Positions 1 through 9,013 of a DNA stretch of 64,000 nt are shown here, in pieces. The stretch comes from Brevundimonas vesicularis. Its GTDB lineage: Bacteria; Pseudomonadota; Alphaproteobacteria; Caulobacterales; Caulobacteraceae. Location: assembly GCF_027886425.1 (NCBI RefSeq), contig NZ_CP115671.1:1612001-1676000 (forward strand), written 5' to 3'. Within the stretch, counting starts at the first letter, position 1; each line of letters starts with the position of its first letter. The position numbers were made by a program, and so were the translations under genes. A model generated the notes under the pieces. That model saw only the letters and a list, made by a program, of their open reading frames with translations. It was not told the origin of the DNA and did no database searches.

Positions 1-427
1 GGCCAAAGAAGCGCTCCAGATAGGCTGTGGTCCAGCCGGTGTTTTCCGGCACGCGCCCGCGGATGGGGCCGAAGACGACATCGGCGCCGGTCTGAGTTTG
101 GGCGCTCAGCAGGGCGGCGAGCCAGCCGGGAGAGGCGGCTTCGTCGTCGTCCAGAAAGGCGATCAGGGGCGCATCGGTGGCGGACAGGCCGATGTTGCGC
201 GCCGTCGCCACGCCGGGGGTGGGGGCGTGGGCATAGGTCAGGGGCACGGGCACCTCGGCGCGCAGCCGCTCGATCAGGGCGGCGGCGGAGCCTTGCGGGT
301 CGTTGTCGGCGACGACGATGGCGGCGACGCGATGCAGCGATCCGGTCTGGGCGAAGACCGACCGCAGGGCGCGCTCAAGGCTGTCGGGGCGGCGCAGGGT
401 CGGGATGATGACGGCGACGTCGCGCAT
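1..427 (-). CDS. Family 2 glycosyltransferase, 3' end cut by window edge
   Basis: The N-terminal 142 residues of a GT-A fold glycosyltransferase that would add a sugar from a nucleotide donor to a lipid-linked surface polysaccharide. The protein starts MRDVAVIIPTLRRPDSLERA, the usual beta-1 strand and first helix of family 2. A TPGVATARNIG stretch and an FLDDDE motif (the DXD-type metal and nucleotide-sugar site) follow near residues 80-96. The start lies 2 bp after the stop of the upstream glycosyltransferase gene, so it is the last visible gene of the minus-strand polysaccharide operon. The C-terminal acceptor domain lies outside the window, so the sugar and linkage cannot be inferred. Confidence 0.85.
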   Translation of the reverse strand, partial: MRDVAVIIPTLRRPDSLERALRSVFAQTGSLHRVAAIVVADNDPQGSAAALIERLRAEVPVPLTYAHAPTPGVATARNIGLSATDAPLIAFLDDDEAASPGWLAALLSAQTQTGADVVFGPIRGRVPENTGWTTAYLERFFG

Positions 428-429
428 GG

Positions 430-1362
430 TCAGACGGCGTCCGCATAGACGGCGGCGCGGTAGAGCCTGAGCGCGAAGGCGCGGGCCTTGACCGGCAAGA
501 CCGCAGTCAGCGCAGCCTGTTTCATCAGGCGGCGCGCAAAGGGCAGGGCGGGCAGGCGTTTCAGGGCGCGCGCGGCCTTGTAGCTGGGATAGGTCTGGAC
601 GATGGCGGGGTGCAGGGCGACGACGCGGGCGAAGTTGCCGGCGCCCTGATCGAACTTGCGCGCCAGATCCTCGACCGTGTCTAGGCCCATATGGGTGGCG
701 GGATTGTCGATATGGACGACGTGAAAGCGGCGAGAAACGCGCATGGCCCACTCCACGTCCTCCCAGCCCCAGCCACTGAAACCGGGATCGAAGGCTTCGG
801 CGGCGAACACGTCGCAGCGCACCAGCAGATTGGAGGTAAAGACGTATTTCTCGGGCGTCAGGGCGCGCTGGGACGCGGGCAGGCATTCCGAGGCGCCCGA
901 CAGGGCGCGGTGGACGGCGAACCGGGCGTCGGTCGGCGCCTGATCCAGCGAGAAGCCGCCAAAGGCCACGGCGGGCGAATTGCCGGTGACCAACCTGAGC
1001 CAGTTTTGCAGGAAGGCCGCCGTATCGGGCCGCATGTCGCTGTCGAGAAACAGATAGGCTTCGCCGCGCGCGGCAGTGGTCAGGCGGTTGCGCCCCCTGG
1101 CGCGGCCTTCGTTGACGGCCAGGGTGACGAGACGGGCGGGCAGATGCAGGGCGTCGATGGTCGCCTGAAGCCGGGTCGTCAGATCAGCGTCTGCGGTGCC
1201 GTCGTCCAGCAGGATCAACTCGACCGCGCCGGACAGGGCGGGGGCCTCGGTGTCCAGTTGGCGCAACAGGCCTTGCGGATCGTCGCGCAGGAAGGGGATC
1301 AGGACCGAGATCGTCGGCGTCGCCTGAGCCCAGGCGGCGTTGTCGTGAATCTGGACGCTCAC
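430..1362 (-). CDS. Family 2 glycosyltransferase
   Basis: A 310-residue family 2 glycosyltransferase. The N terminus has the TISVLIPFLRD strand, a FLDSDM motif near residue 107 is the DXD-type metal site, and GWGWEDVEWAMR near residue 200 matches the ED catalytic-base region of GT-A enzymes of the chondroitin-synthase/N-acetylgalactosaminyl type. No membrane segments are visible, so it is probably cytoplasmic or membrane-associated. Its start overlaps the flippase stop by 4 bp (ATGA) and its stop is 2 bp from the next glycosyltransferase, giving a translationally coupled operon. Substrate specificity is not readable from the sequence. Confidence 0.88.
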   Translation of the reverse strand: MSVQIHDNAAWAQATPTISVLIPFLRDDPQGLLRQLDTEAPALSGAVELILLDDGTADADLTTRLQATIDALHLPARLVTLAVNEGRARGRNRLTTAARGEAYLFLDSDMRPDTAAFLQNWLRLVTGNSPAVAFGGFSLDQAPTDARFAVHRALSGASECLPASQRALTPEKYVFTSNLLVRCDVFAAEAFDPGFSGWGWEDVEWAMRVSRRFHVVHIDNPATHMGLDTVEDLARKFDQGAGNFARVVALHPAIVQTYPSYKAARALKRLPALPFARRLMKQAALTAVLPVKARAFALRLYRAAVYADAV

Positions 1363-2819
1363 GCCGTCATGCTCCGGCGCGCGCGGATCAGGCGCATGAG
1401 GACGTCACGCACGCCTGCGGCGTTCAGGGTCAGGGCGACGACGGCATAGACGAGGCCGCCCACGCTCGCGTCCAGCATCAGCTCCATAAAACCGCCCAGC
1501 GGCGGCATCATCCAGACGACCCCGGCCATGACGGCGGAGGCGATCCCGCAGTGGATCAGCGCCTCCCAGGGCATGGGCAGGGCGATGGCGCGGCGGCTGA
1601 GCAGGATACAGGCGATCAGGCCGATGGCGAAACTGGCCGTGGTCGAGACGGCGGCGCCGGTCACGCCCATGCGGGGGATCAGCATCAGGTTCAGCGCGAC
1701 GTTGCACAGGGCCGGGATCGCCATGGTCACCAGCAGCAGGCCGGTCTTCTTACCCAGGGTGAAGCCGAAGCCGAAATAATAGGCGATCATGCCCGACAGG
1801 AAGGACGAGGCCGCAATCCACGGTGTGACCAGGCCGGCGGCCGCGCGCAGATCCTGGCCGATCATCAACTCCGCCAGCGGCCGCGCGACCAGCGACAGAC
1901 CGACAGCGGCGGGCAGACCGATCAGGATCAGGGTCGATCCCTGCTCGATGGCCGTCTGACGCAGCGCCTCACGCCCACCGCGCTCCAGCGCCATGACCAT
2001 GGCCGGCGCACCGGCCGCGCCCAGCCAGATGAAGATGACGTCCAGCGTCCGGTTCGCCAGGCTGTAGCTGGCGTGATAGGCGCCGACCGCCGCCGCATCC
2101 ATGAAGGCCGCCAGCAGGAACCGATCCGTCGAGGCCAGCACCAGCGCCAGCGTCAGCGACGCCGCGATGGGATAGCCATACAGGGCATAGGCCTTGAGCC
2201 GGACGCGATCCAAGGTCCCGCCCGTCGCATGTCGCAATTCGCCCGGCAGGATGAAGGGGAGGGCGAACAGGGGGGCGATGGCCAGACCCAGCAGGGGCGA
2301 CGCCGCGCCGGCGCCGGCCAGGGCGAATCCGGCCCCGACCAGAAAGCCCAGGATGGCGACGCCGATGTCCACGGCGGCGGATTTCGACACCTCGCCCGCC
2401 GCGCGATACCGCTCCTGCGCCAGCTTCGCGAGGTTGCGCACGGGCGCGCCCGCCAGGCCGAAGGCGACGGCGATCTTGAACGCCGGCGTCAGCGGCGCCA
2501 GCCACACGATCAGGGCCGCGATCGGGGTGAAGACGGCGATGATCGTGAACGACGTGCGGTACAGACTGGCGAAATGGGTCGCCATTCCCTCGGGTGTGCG
2601 CTCGGCCGCCCAGAAGCGCGCCATCGACGCTTCCAGCCAGGTGAAGGTCACGGTGTGGGCCAGGGTCGTGACCGAAAACGCCAGGGCGTAATGGCCGAAG
2701 TCGTCGGCGCTGAGCAGGCGCGTAAAGACGAAGATGGTCAGGAAACCGACCACGCCCTGGACGATCTGGGCCGGCAGATAGCCCCAGACGCCGCGCCAGA
2801 ACATGCGCTTCTCGCTCAA
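1359..2819 (-). CDS. Wzx-like polysaccharide flippase (MOP superfamily)
   Basis: A 486-residue integral membrane protein with about 12-14 hydrophobic segments across its whole length, typical of MOP-superfamily exporters that flip undecaprenyl-linked oligosaccharides across the inner membrane. The N terminus (RGVWGYLPAQIVQGVVGFLT) has the first-helix pattern common in this family. It sits between the initiating sugar transferase and two glycosyltransferases with 4-bp overlaps on both sides, which fits Wzx-type lipid-linked repeat-unit export. Whether the product is a capsule, holdfast-like polysaccharide or O-antigen cannot be decided because the polymerase and export genes are not in view. 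Confidence 0.87.
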   Translation of the reverse strand: MSEKRMFWRGVWGYLPAQIVQGVVGFLTIFVFTRLLSADDFGHYALAFSVTTLAHTVTFTWLEASMARFWAAERTPEGMATHFASLYRTSFTIIAVFTPIAALIVWLAPLTPAFKIAVAFGLAGAPVRNLAKLAQERYRAAGEVSKSAAVDIGVAILGFLVGAGFALAGAGAASPLLGLAIAPLFALPFILPGELRHATGGTLDRVRLKAYALYGYPIAASLTLALVLASTDRFLLAAFMDAAAVGAYHASYSLANRTLDVIFIWLGAAGAPAMVMALERGGREALRQTAIEQGSTLILIGLPAAVGLSLVARPLAELMIGQDLRAAAGLVTPWIAASSFLSGMIAYYFGFGFTLGKKTGLLLVTMAIPALCNVALNLMLIPRMGVTGAAVSTTASFAIGLIACILLSRRAIALPMPWEALIHCGIASAVMAGVVWMMPPLGGFMELMLDASVGGLVYAVVALTLNAAGVRDVLMRLIRARRSMTA

Positions 2820-4300
2820 CGTACGGCCGCCCGGTCGCCCAGCAGGACGGGAATGGTGATGGCGATCACCCAGAGGTCCAGCCAGAAGGACTGGCGCTCG
2901 ATGTATTCGATGTCCAGTTGGACGCGTTCGCGCACCTGGGCCTCGGTGTCCACCGGTCCGCGCGAGCCCTTGATGGCGGCCCAGCCGGTCATGCCGGGCT
3001 TGATGCGGTGGCGATGGGCGTATTCGGCGACCAGCAGGGCGGATTCGGTTTCGCCGGTCTTCATGCCGATCGCGTGAGGGCGAGGGCCGACCAGGGACAT
3101 CTCGCCGGACAGGACGTTGAAGATCTGCGGCAGTTCATCCAGGCTGGTGGCGCGGATGAAGCGGCCGACACGGGTCACGCGGTCGTCGTCGGCGCAGACC
3201 TGGCGGCTTGCGGTCGCATCGGCGGCGGCGTGGCGCATGGAGCGGAACTTCCACACGACAATGGTCTCGTGATTGAAGCCATGACGGCGCTGGCGGAAGA
3301 AGACGGGGCCGGGACTATCCAGCCGCACGGCCAGAGCCACCAGGGCCATGATGGGCGCAGCGACGACCAGGGCTGCGGCGCCAATCACCAGGTCCTGCAT
3401 CCGCTTGTCGAAGGCGCGGCGGTCCGGGTTGGCAGGACCATCCAAAGACGCAAGCGGCGCATTCGCCAGCCTGTTCAGCAGCCCGTCGCGGCCCAACTCC
3501 GAATCGACCAGGACCGTCAGCGGATTGGGCAGGGCGTTCAAGGTCTGCGTCAGGTCGCGCACGCGCTGGCCCGCCTCGGGATCGATGGCCAGCACGATCC
3601 GGTCGACATAGGGCGTCAGCCGGTGGGTCAGCAGGGCCTTGGCGGTCCCCAGCACCGGCACGCCGGCGACGCTGTCGGGCGATCGGGCCAGCCGGTCGTC
3701 GAACACGCCCAGCACATTCATGTCACGCCGCTCAAGCGCCTGTTCGATCAGACGCCGCGCGTTTCGGGTCGCGCCGACGATGACGATGTTGGGCGACAGC
3801 ACGCCCAGCCGACGCCACCGCGCAATGACGACCAGCCACAGGCCGTGCAACAGCGCCAGGGCGGCCGTCGTCGTCAGGGCCCAGGGCGCAATGACGTCCA
3901 GCGCCGGGCGGTCCAGCAGCCAACCCAGCACGAGCGCCACGCCGGCCGAGACGACTCCCACGCCCACAACGCCCGTCATGTGCAGAGGCCAGGGCGTGTC
4001 GCGTCCGAATCGATAAAGCTGAAGCGCGCGCATCAACACGAGCACCAAAACGGCGCCGACGACCACGGGCGCAGCGTCGCCGACCGTGATCGAGGCCAAG
4101 CCCGTCGGCTGGATCGCCAGGACCGCGCTGAACGCCAGCCCGCAAACCATCAGCACGTCGATCAGCCGGAAATAGTGCGCCGACAACCGCACGGACGATC
4201 GCTCGCGCGCATTCAGCCAAATCTCCGGGCGGAACGGCCCGCGCGACGGCCGGCTCTTCAGCGGCGTGTCGGCGGCGAGACTGGCGGGGCGGTCGAGCAA
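2816..4300 (-). CDS. Polyprenyl-phosphate sugar-1-phosphate transferase (WcaJ/HfsE type)
   Basis: Initiates polysaccharide synthesis by moving a sugar-1-phosphate from a UDP-sugar to undecaprenyl phosphate at the inner membrane. The roughly 494-residue protein has four N-terminal membrane helices, a Rossmann-like middle domain and a C-terminal bacterial sugar-transferase domain. That domain shows FRQRRHGFNHE, a WKFRSM motif and the LDELPQIFNVLSGEMSLVGPRP signature. It heads the operon; its stop overlaps the flippase start by 4 bp. The start is uncertain: the frame opens after a TAA at about 4368-4370 and has no ATG or GTG before the first helix, so a TTG at 4298-4300 is the best candidate, with no clear Shine-Dalgarno sequence. 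Caulobacter homologues such as HfsE, PssY and PssZ do this job. Confidence 0.88.
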   Translation of the reverse strand: MLDRPASLAADTPLKSRPSRGPFRPEIWLNARERSSVRLSAHYFRLIDVLMVCGLAFSAVLAIQPTGLASITVGDAAPVVVGAVLVLVLMRALQLYRFGRDTPWPLHMTGVVGVGVVSAGVALVLGWLLDRPALDVIAPWALTTTAALALLHGLWLVVIARWRRLGVLSPNIVIVGATRNARRLIEQALERRDMNVLGVFDDRLARSPDSVAGVPVLGTAKALLTHRLTPYVDRIVLAIDPEAGQRVRDLTQTLNALPNPLTVLVDSELGRDGLLNRLANAPLASLDGPANPDRRAFDKRMQDLVIGAAALVVAAPIMALVALAVRLDSPGPVFFRQRRHGFNHETIVVWKFRSMRHAAADATASRQVCADDDRVTRVGRFIRATSLDELPQIFNVLSGEMSLVGPRPHAIGMKTGETESALLVAEYAHRHRIKPGMTGWAAIKGSRGPVDTEAQVRERVQLDIEYIERQSFWLDLWVIAITIPVLLGDRAAVR

Positions 4301-4437
4301 CAGGCGGTCCAGAAGCGATCCGGGGGCGAATGATGGCCGCGATACTGCCGCTTCAGCCTCTATGTCGCGTTAACGTAGACGCTTTCTCTCGAACCGGATT
4401 GCGCGACGCATCAGCCTCCGCTATCGACGCCCTCGCA

Positions 4438-4529
4438 GGAGACGTGGCCGAGTGGCTGAAGGCAACGGTTTGCTAAATCGTCGTACCCCGTAAGGGGTAC
4501 CGAGGGTTCGAATCCCTCCGTCTCCGCCA
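4438..4529 (+). tRNA. tRNA-Ser (anticodon GCU)
   Basis: A 92-nt tRNA including encoded CCA. The acceptor arms GGAGACG (4438-4444) and CGTCTCC (4519-4525) pair fully, followed by discriminator G and CCA at 4527-4529. The T arm contains GGTTCGAATCC. The anticodon loop is TTGCTAA, giving GCT (GCU), which reads AGC/AGU serine codons. A long variable arm (GTACCCCGTAAGGGGTAC, nearly self-complementary) confirms a class II serine tRNA. It stands alone between the polysaccharide operon and crtW, with no integrase nearby. Confidence 0.97.
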
Positions 4530-4627
4530 TTCCTCTCAGAATATGGGCCGATCAGCAGACGCTCACGGTGCGGCGGGGCAGAGGCTTCGTGCGTTACGTC
4601 GCCGTTGAAAACGACCGCTGTGCACGC

Positions 4628-5353
4628 CTAGCTGAACAAACTCCACCAGGGTTTCCAGGGGGTCAGGTGGTGTTCGTGGTGGCGGCCGAAGTGGAAGCAG
4701 GTCAGCAACGACATGACCGGGCCGAAGGGGCTTGTGCGGGCGTTGTGGTGGTCGGGGAAGGCGTCGTCGGTATGCCTGTGAGGCAGCCAGGTGCCGAAGG
4801 TGAACAACTGTAGCGCCGAGAGCAGGGCGGGCGCGGCCCAAAAGACCAGAAGATTGGGCATGCGGGCGCCGAGGATCAGGACTGCGACGGCCACGAGCAC
4901 CGTCAGGACGGCCAACTCGCGCCAGCCGAAATAGGTGCGGAAAAAACCGTAGAACCAGGGCAGGAAGGCGCGGGGGGCGTCGGCGTGAAAGTCGGGATCG
5001 TCCGCCGTGCCGGGCGCCGAGTGATGGGCGTGATGCGCCGTCTTCAACGGCGCAAACCGAAAACCGGCGTAGAGGGCCAGCGCCAAGCTGCCGATCGCCG
5101 TGTTCAGCCGTGGGCGTCCCGGGGCCAGCGAGCCGTGCATGGCGTCGTGGGCGACGATGAACAGGCCGACGGATAGCCAGGTCTGGACGGCGACGATCAG
5201 CGGAACGGTCAGGACGCTCCACATCGTCCAGCGATGAAAATAGACGCCGTAGATATGCAGGCTCAGCCAGGCCGCCGCGATCAGGCCAGCCAGCGTCAGG
5301 CCGATCAGGGCCTGGTTCGGGACGACCCGTGACATTGGCGTGACGGCGGACAT
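4628..5353 (-). CDS. crtW: Beta-carotene 4,4'-ketolase CrtW
   Basis: Introduces 4-keto groups on beta-ionone rings (beta-carotene to canthaxanthin, zeaxanthin to astaxanthin). The protein is 241 residues from the ATG at 5351-5353; an in-frame ATG at 5405-5407 would add 18 residues that do not look conserved. It is a membrane di-iron enzyme of the fatty-acid desaturase superfamily. His clusters are visible: HDAMH at 69-73, HHAHH at 107-111, the WLPHRHT box and FHFGRHHEHHLTPW at the C terminus. It is strongly reminiscent of Brevundimonas CrtW proteins. It is transcribed divergently from crtY across an 80-bp gap. Confidence 0.95.
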   Translation of the reverse strand: MSAVTPMSRVVPNQALIGLTLAGLIAAAWLSLHIYGVYFHRWTMWSVLTVPLIVAVQTWLSVGLFIVAHDAMHGSLAPGRPRLNTAIGSLALALYAGFRFAPLKTAHHAHHSAPGTADDPDFHADAPRAFLPWFYGFFRTYFGWRELAVLTVLVAVAVLILGARMPNLLVFWAAPALLSALQLFTFGTWLPHRHTDDAFPDHHNARTSPFGPVMSLLTCFHFGRHHEHHLTPWKPWWSLFS

Positions 5354-5433
5354 GGCGCGACACTTAGCGCATCGCGGCCCGGTAAGCATCCTGTTCGCTT
5401 GCCGCATGCGTCGTCGCGTGCCACCTGTCTGGA

Positions 5434-6600
5434 ATGCAGGTCGACGCCTCTGACACTTCCGCGCCGGACCTTTTGCTGGTCGGCGGCGGCCTGGCCAATG
5501 GCCTGCTGGCGCTGCGGCTGTCGCGCGTCCGTCCTGATCTGGACGTGCGAATCGTCGAGGCGGCGCAGACCCTGGGCGGGGTCCACACCTGGTCCTTCTT
5601 CGACAGCGACCTGACGCAGGCGCAGCGCGACTGGATCGCGCCCTTGGTGGTGCATCGCTGGCCGGGATACGGCGTCCGTTTTCCCCAGTTCGAACGCGCG
5701 CTGTCGACCCCCTATTGCAGCGTTACGGCCGAACGGTTCGCGGCGGTGGTCGAGGCGGCTTTGCCCGGAAAGGTCATGCTGGGTGCGCCGGTCGCCTCGG
5801 TGTCGCCGACCGAAGCGGTGCTGGCTGATGGACGGCGTCTGAGCGCCAAGGCGGTGATCGATGGGCGCGGGCCGACCGCGACGCCGGATCTGGCGCTGGG
5901 TTTCCAGAAGTTCGTCGGGCTAGAGGTGCGGCTGGCGGCGCCGCACGGTCTGACCACGCCCATCGTCATGGACGCCTGCGTCGATCAGGCCGGTGGCTAT
6001 CGGTTTCTCTACACCCTGCCGTTCGATAATCGCACGCTGCTGATCGAGGATACGCGCTACACCGACGGCGATGCGCTGGATCGCGCGGCGTTCCGGCAGG
6101 GCGTGCTGCATTACGCCCACGCGCAGGGCTGGGAGATCGAGACGATCTTGCGCGAAGAGGACGGCGTCCTGCCCGTGGCGCTTGATGGGGACATCGGCGC
6201 GCATTTGTCGCGAATGGGGCCGACAGCGCTCAGCGGTCTGCGCGCCGGGTTGTTTCACCCGACCACCGGCTATTCGCTGCCTGACGCGGTGCGCCTGGCC
6301 GACCGGCTGGTGCGGGATTTCGAGCTGGCGACGGTCGCCGAAGACATCCGCCGCCATGCGCATGACGTATGGGCCGGACGAGGCTTCTATCGGTTGCTGA
6401 ACCGGATGCTATTCCGTGCGGCCCGGCCCGATGAACGATACAAGGTGCTGGAGCGGTTCTATCGTCTGCCCCAGCCTTTGGTCGAACGCTTCTACGCCGC
6501 TGGATCCACACTCGCCGACAAGGCGCGGATCCTGAGCGGAAAACCCCCGGTGCCGATCGGCGCCGCACTGACCTGTATGGTCGAAAGAGGACGTGCGTGA
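5434..6600 (+). CDS. crtY: Lycopene beta-cyclase CrtY
   Basis: Cyclises both ends of lycopene to give beta-carotene. The 388-residue protein begins with a dinucleotide-binding strand, LLVGGGLANGLLALRL, near residues 12-27, then the CrtY-typical GGVHTWSFF. Its length matches the bacterial CrtY family. The stop codon TGA at 6598-6600 overlaps the crtI ATG (6600-6602) by one base, so crtY, crtI and crtB form a tightly coupled operon. The Shine-Dalgarno sequence is weak (the bases before ATG read GTCTGGA). Confidence 0.95.
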   Translation: MQVDASDTSAPDLLLVGGGLANGLLALRLSRVRPDLDVRIVEAAQTLGGVHTWSFFDSDLTQAQRDWIAPLVVHRWPGYGVRFPQFERALSTPYCSVTAERFAAVVEAALPGKVMLGAPVASVSPTEAVLADGRRLSAKAVIDGRGPTATPDLALGFQKFVGLEVRLAAPHGLTTPIVMDACVDQAGGYRFLYTLPFDNRTLLIEDTRYTDGDALDRAAFRQGVLHYAHAQGWEIETILREEDGVLPVALDGDIGAHLSRMGPTALSGLRAGLFHPTTGYSLPDAVRLADRLVRDFELATVAEDIRRHAHDVWAGRGFYRLLNRMLFRAARPDERYKVLERFYRLPQPLVERFYAAGSTLADKARILSGKPPVPIGAALTCMVERGRA

Positions 6601-8081
6601 TGCGGGCTGCTGTAATCGGATCGGGCTTCGGAGGCTTGTCGCTGGCCATACGGCTGCAGTCGGCGGGCATTCAGACCACGGTGTTCGAGGCCCGCGATCT
6701 GGAGGGCGGCCGGGCCTATGTGTTCAAGGACAAGGGCTATACCTTCGACGCCGGTCCCACCGTCATCACCGACCCGTCGGCGCTGGAGGAACTGTTCAAG
6801 GCCAGCGGGCGCAAGCTGTCGGACTATGTCGAACTGCTGCCGGTCGCGCCCTTCTATCGGCTGTGCTGGGAAGACGGCGACGTCTTCGACTACGTCAACG
6901 ATCAGGATGAGCTGGACCGCCAGATCGTGGCGCGCAATCCGGCCGACAAGGAAGGCTATCGCAAGTTCCTGGCCTATTCGCAGGACCTGCTGAAGGAAGG
7001 CTATCTGAAGCTGGGGGCTGTGCCATTCCTGGACTTCGCCAGCATGGTCAAGGCCGCGCCGGAGCTGATGCGGCTTCAGGCCTGGCGGTCGGTCTATGAC
7101 AAGGTCGCCAGCTATATTCAGGACGAGCACCTGCGTCAGGCGTTCAGCTTCCACTCCCTGCTGGTCGGCGGCAATCCGTTCGCGACCTCGTCAATCTATG
7201 CGCTGATCCATGCGCTGGAGCGGCGCTGGGGCGTGTGGTTCCCGCGCGGTGGCACTGGCGCCCTGATCCAGGCCATGGTGCGTCTGCTCAAGGATCTGGG
7301 CGGGGAAGTTCGGCTGAACAGCCCGGTCGAGCGCATCACCATGGCGAACGGTCGTGCGACCGGCGTGGTGGTGAACGGCGAGACGTTGGCCTTCGACATG
7401 GTCGCCTCTAACGCCGACGTGGTTCACACCTATCAGCGCCTGTTGGGTCAGGAGCCGCGCGGTCAAAAGGAGGGCGCCAAGCTGGCGTCGCGGCGTCACT
7501 CCATGTCGCTGTTCGTCATCTATTTCGGCCTGAAACGCGTCCACCCGGAGGTGCGCCACCACACGGTGCTGTTCGGGCCGCGCTATCGCGAGCTGATCGC
7601 CGAAATCTTCAAGGGGCCGGACCTGCCCGACGATTTCTCGCTGTATCTGCATGCGCCGACGCGGACCGATCCGTCACTGGCCCCGGAAGGCTGCGATGCC
7701 TTCTATGTGCTGGCGCCCGTGCCTCACTTGGCCTCAGCGGACATCGACTGGGAGGTCGAGGGGCCGCGCTATCGTGACCGGATCCTGGCCTATCTGGAAG
7801 AACGCTACATCCCCGGCCTGACGGCCGATCTGGACACCTGCCGCATCTTCACGCCAGTCGATTTCCGCGACCAGCTAAACGCCCACCAGGGGTCGGCCTT
7901 CTCGCTGGAGCCGATCCTGACCCAGAGCGCCTGGTTCCGGGTGCATAACCGCGACGACCAGATCCCCAATCTGTATTTCGTGGGCGCCGGCACCCACCCC
8001 GGCGCGGGCGTGCCGGGCGTGGTCGGATCGGCCAAGGCCACCGCCGCCCTGATGATCGAGGACGCGAGGCAGCCGGCATGA
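6600..8081 (+). CDS. crtI: Phytoene desaturase CrtI
   Basis: An FAD-dependent desaturase that converts phytoene to lycopene in four steps. It has 493 residues from the ATG at 6600; a GTG at 6597 just before it is the alternative start and adds one residue. The N terminus carries the Rossmann fingerprint (VIGSGFGGLSLAIRL then FEARD), followed by GGRAYVFKDKGYTFDAGPT, a CrtI hallmark. The C terminus shows NLYFVGAGTHPGAGVPGV, the second FAD-contact motif. The stop overlaps crtB by 4 bp (ATGA). Confidence 0.96.
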   Translation: MRAAVIGSGFGGLSLAIRLQSAGIQTTVFEARDLEGGRAYVFKDKGYTFDAGPTVITDPSALEELFKASGRKLSDYVELLPVAPFYRLCWEDGDVFDYVNDQDELDRQIVARNPADKEGYRKFLAYSQDLLKEGYLKLGAVPFLDFASMVKAAPELMRLQAWRSVYDKVASYIQDEHLRQAFSFHSLLVGGNPFATSSIYALIHALERRWGVWFPRGGTGALIQAMVRLLKDLGGEVRLNSPVERITMANGRATGVVVNGETLAFDMVASNADVVHTYQRLLGQEPRGQKEGAKLASRRHSMSLFVIYFGLKRVHPEVRHHTVLFGPRYRELIAEIFKGPDLPDDFSLYLHAPTRTDPSLAPEGCDAFYVLAPVPHLASADIDWEVEGPRYRDRILAYLEERYIPGLTADLDTCRIFTPVDFRDQLNAHQGSAFSLEPILTQSAWFRVHNRDDQIPNLYFVGAGTHPGAGVPGVVGSAKATAALMIEDARQPA

Positions 8082-9010
8082 CCGACGCCGTCCTGGATCA
8101 CAGCCGCCAGTCGATGGAGCAGGGGTCCAAGAGCTTCGCCGCCGCCGCGCGCCTGTTTCCGGCAGCGATCAGGGACGACGCCTGGATGCTGTATTCCTGG
8201 TGCCGGCACTGCGACGACGAGATCGACGGCCAGGTGCTGGGCCACGGCGCGGTCGGCATCGATCCGGTGCTGGCCGGCGAGAAGCTGGACGAACTGCGCC
8301 TTCGCACCGCCGCCGCCCTGGCCGGCGAGCCGCAGACGGACCCGGTCTTCACCGCCTTCCAGCGCGTCGCCATGCGTCATGGCATTCCAGCCGAAGAGGC
8401 GATGGACCTGTTGCAGGGGTTCGAGATGGACGTGGTCGGCCGGCGTTACGATACGCTGGAGGACACGCTGGACTATGCCTATCACGTCGCCGGCGTCGTC
8501 GGGGTGATGATGGCGCGGATCATGGGCGTGGACGATGCGCCGACCCTGCGACGCGCTCAGGACCTGGGGCTGGCGTTCCAGCTGACGAACATCGCTCGCG
8601 ACGTGGTCGAGGACGCGAAGGGCGGGCGGGTCTATCTGCCCGGCGCCTGGCTGGACGAGGCGGGCGTGCCGCGCGATCAGGTCGATCAGCCCCAGCACCG
8701 CGCCGCTGTGGCCCGAACCGCGCAGCGTCTGGTGGCGGCGGCCGAGCCCTTTTACGCCTCGGCGCGGTGGGGTTTGCGCGATCTGAACCCGCGTTCGGCC
8801 TGGGCCATCGCCACGGCGCGCGGCGTCTATCGTTCGATCGGCCGCCATGTGTCGCGCGCCGGCGTGAGCGCCTGGGACGGACGGACGTCGGTCGACAAGG
8901 CGGGCAAGCTGATGCTGTTGGGCCGGGGCGGTCTGATCGCCCTGTGGTGCAAGACGCTGGATGCCTGGCGCGAGCCGCCGCCGCGCCCGGCGTTGTGGAC
9001 GCACGTCTGA
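8078..9010 (+). CDS. crtB: Phytoene synthase CrtB
   Basis: Condenses two geranylgeranyl diphosphates to phytoene, the first committed carotenoid step. The 310-residue protein has the two aspartate-rich Mg-diphosphate motifs of squalene/phytoene synthases: CDDEIDG near residue 47 and the NIARDVVEDAKGGRVYLP signature near 172. It is the last gene of crtYIB. Its stop is 3 bp from the stop of the convergent ABC permease gene, and no terminator hairpin fits between them. Confidence 0.96.
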   Translation: MTDAVLDHSRQSMEQGSKSFAAAARLFPAAIRDDAWMLYSWCRHCDDEIDGQVLGHGAVGIDPVLAGEKLDELRLRTAAALAGEPQTDPVFTAFQRVAMRHGIPAEEAMDLLQGFEMDVVGRRYDTLEDTLDYAYHVAGVVGVMMARIMGVDDAPTLRRAQDLGLAFQLTNIARDVVEDAKGGRVYLPGAWLDEAGVPRDQVDQPQHRAAVARTAQRLVAAAEPFYASARWGLRDLNPRSAWAIATARGVYRSIGRHVSRAGVSAWDGRTSVDKAGKLMLLGRGGLIALWCKTLDAWREPPPRPALWTHV

Positions 9011-9013
9011 CGA

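Noticed and set aside
4438..4529. tRNA-Ser as a genomic island insertion site
   Set aside because: No integrase, no repeated 3' tRNA end and no composition break were found on either side.
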